Part shown: positions 63,351 through 64,000 of the stretch, in pieces
How the letters are laid out: each line of letters begins with the position of its first letter
How positions within the stretch are numbered: position 1 is the stretch's first letter
DNA from: Microbacterium fluvii
GTDB taxonomy: Bacteria; Actinomycetota; Actinomycetes; Actinomycetales; Microbacteriaceae
Assembly: GCF_025515205.1 (NCBI RefSeq)
Contig: NZ_JAOPFX010000001.1
Span: forward strand, 496,001-560,000
Reading direction: 5' to 3'
Length of the DNA: 64,000 nucleotides
Translations under genes and position numbers: made by a program
Notes under the pieces: model-generated
The model's database searches: none
Told to the model about the DNA's origin: nothing
What the model saw: the letters and a program-made list of their open reading frames with translations, nothing else

Positions 63351-64000
63351 GTGGCCGTGGGCGCGGCGCAGGCGACAGCATCCTCGGCCCGCCGCCCGGC
63401 GCTGGGCGGCTGGCGGGACTGGCGCGCGTGGCCCGACAGCCTCGCGGGGCTGTGGCGGCGCTCGCTGCGCTTCCGCACGGTGCTCATCACGCTCGCCCTC
63501 ACGGCGCTCGCGATCATGATCGCCTGCGTCTGGATGGCGCTGGCGATCCAGAACGACCTGTTCCAGTCCCGCCTGCAGCAGGTGCTCGCCGATGCGCGCC
63601 GCGCCACGGTCGCCGCGCAGACCACGCTCGATGCGAGCGAGCCGCAGGGCGACAGCGTGCAGCTGCAGAACCTCTGGGGCGCGGTGACCACCGAGCTCGG
63701 TCAGCAGTCCACGAGCGACATGATCGCCGCCTTCCGCATCGACCGCACTCCGTCCACGATCGCCCCGCAGGACTTCTCGTCGGTCGCCGTGATCGACGAC
63801 ATGGTCTCCGACGGACTGCGCGATCTCGTGCAGTCCGACCCCGAGAAGCAGTGGTGGCAGTCGGTGGCGGTCCCCGCCGATGCCGGCGAGGGGGAGGCGC
63901 CAGGCATCATCGTCGGGCAGCAGCTGCTCGTGCCCGATGTGGGCGCCTACGAGCTCTACTTCGCCTATGACCTGAGCACCGCCTCGCAGACCCTCGGGTT
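63351..64000 (+). CDS. mtrB: Sensor histidine kinase MtrB (3' end outside window)
   Basis: Open from the GTG at 63351 to the window end (about 216 codons), so only the sensor part is visible. A basic N-terminus (about 45 residues) precedes the membrane segment VLITLALTALAIMIACVWMA (about residues 46-65). The extracytoplasmic domain follows (QNDLFQSRLQQVLADARRAT). No kinase motif is seen because the gene is cut. Identification rests on position after mtrA and the segment order. GTG at 63357 is an alternative start. Confidence 0.88.
   Translation, partial: MAVGAAQATASSARRPALGGWRDWRAWPDSLAGLWRRSLRFRTVLITLALTALAIMIACVWMALAIQNDLFQSRLQQVLADARRATVAAQTTLDASEPQGDSVQLQNLWGAVTTELGQQSTSDMIAAFRIDRTPSTIAPQDFSSVAVIDDMVSDGLRDLVQSDPEKQWWQSVAVPADAGEGEAPGIIVGQQLLVPDVGAYELYFAYDLSTASQTLG

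Overview
The window is about 70% GC. Its genes are tightly packed with many 4-nt GTGA/ATGA overlaps, and it carries actinobacterial markers: acyl-CoA carboxylase epsilon subunit, WhiB, DUF3499, MtrA/MtrB, and FurA-KatG. Style and gene order suggest Microbacteriaceae, most likely Microbacterium. This is inference from recalled gene order and motifs; no database was searched. No stretch longer than 300 bases lacks a gene, and I saw no tRNA, rRNA, CRISPR array, insertion sequence or integrase.

Layout. (1) 1-8.35 kb is housekeeping: accD/accE divergent from birA, a PH-domain membrane protein, purK, purE, an LCP (LytR-CpsA-Psr) protein and a GT4 glycosyltransferase. (2) 8.4-43.2 kb is a large cell-surface glycopolymer region. 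It holds a secreted SH3b-repeat protein, the Wzm/Wzt ABC exporter, a secreted FN3 protein, rfbB, four polysaccharide-pyruvyltransferase-family genes, a CDP-ribitol-type cytidylyltransferase/SDR fusion, and an OafA/SGNH acyltransferase. It also has a LicD-PPT-cytidylyltransferase-epimerase cassette, an operon with four TagF-type domains (one gene has two, one copy looks catalytically degenerate), UDP-galactopyranose mutase, and a GT29-like/GT4 fusion. A nonulosonate block (NeuA-HAD fusion, a NeuB lacking the SAF domain, a DUF6716-type transferase) and two O-antigen-ligase/polymerase-type membrane proteins complete it. (3) 43.2-64 kb is again conserved backbone: manA, whiB, a GT2 membrane protein, DUF5719, a zincin-like protein, DUF3499, sahH, RDD and SpoIIM membrane proteins, fur-katG, an aquaporin, a DUF58/MoxR/DUF4350/DUF4129 cluster, and mtrA-mtrB (cut by the window end). 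From memory, parts 1 and 3 match the order of Mycobacterium tuberculosis Rv3281-Rv3245c, so the polymer genes sit inside an ancient syntenic block.

How the genes work together. Three IspD/TarI-type cytidylyltransferase domains can make CDP-alditols, which TagF-type transferases can polymerise into teichoic-acid-like chains. NeuA/NeuB can make a CMP-nonulosonate for the GT29-like protein. PPTs, LicD and OafA can add pyruvate, phospho-alcohol and acyl groups. Wzm/Wzt can export the polymer, and LCP can attach it to peptidoglycan. My leading hypothesis is a nonulosonate (Kdn-like) and polyol-phosphate wall polymer.

Regulation. Ten genes have a TANNNT hexamer 6-9 nt before the start codon and four more have a related hexamer, pointing to leaderless transcription. 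fur-katG has a perfect TTGTTTTGA inverted repeat beside its -10 element. Several convergent pairs are separated by strong palindromes.
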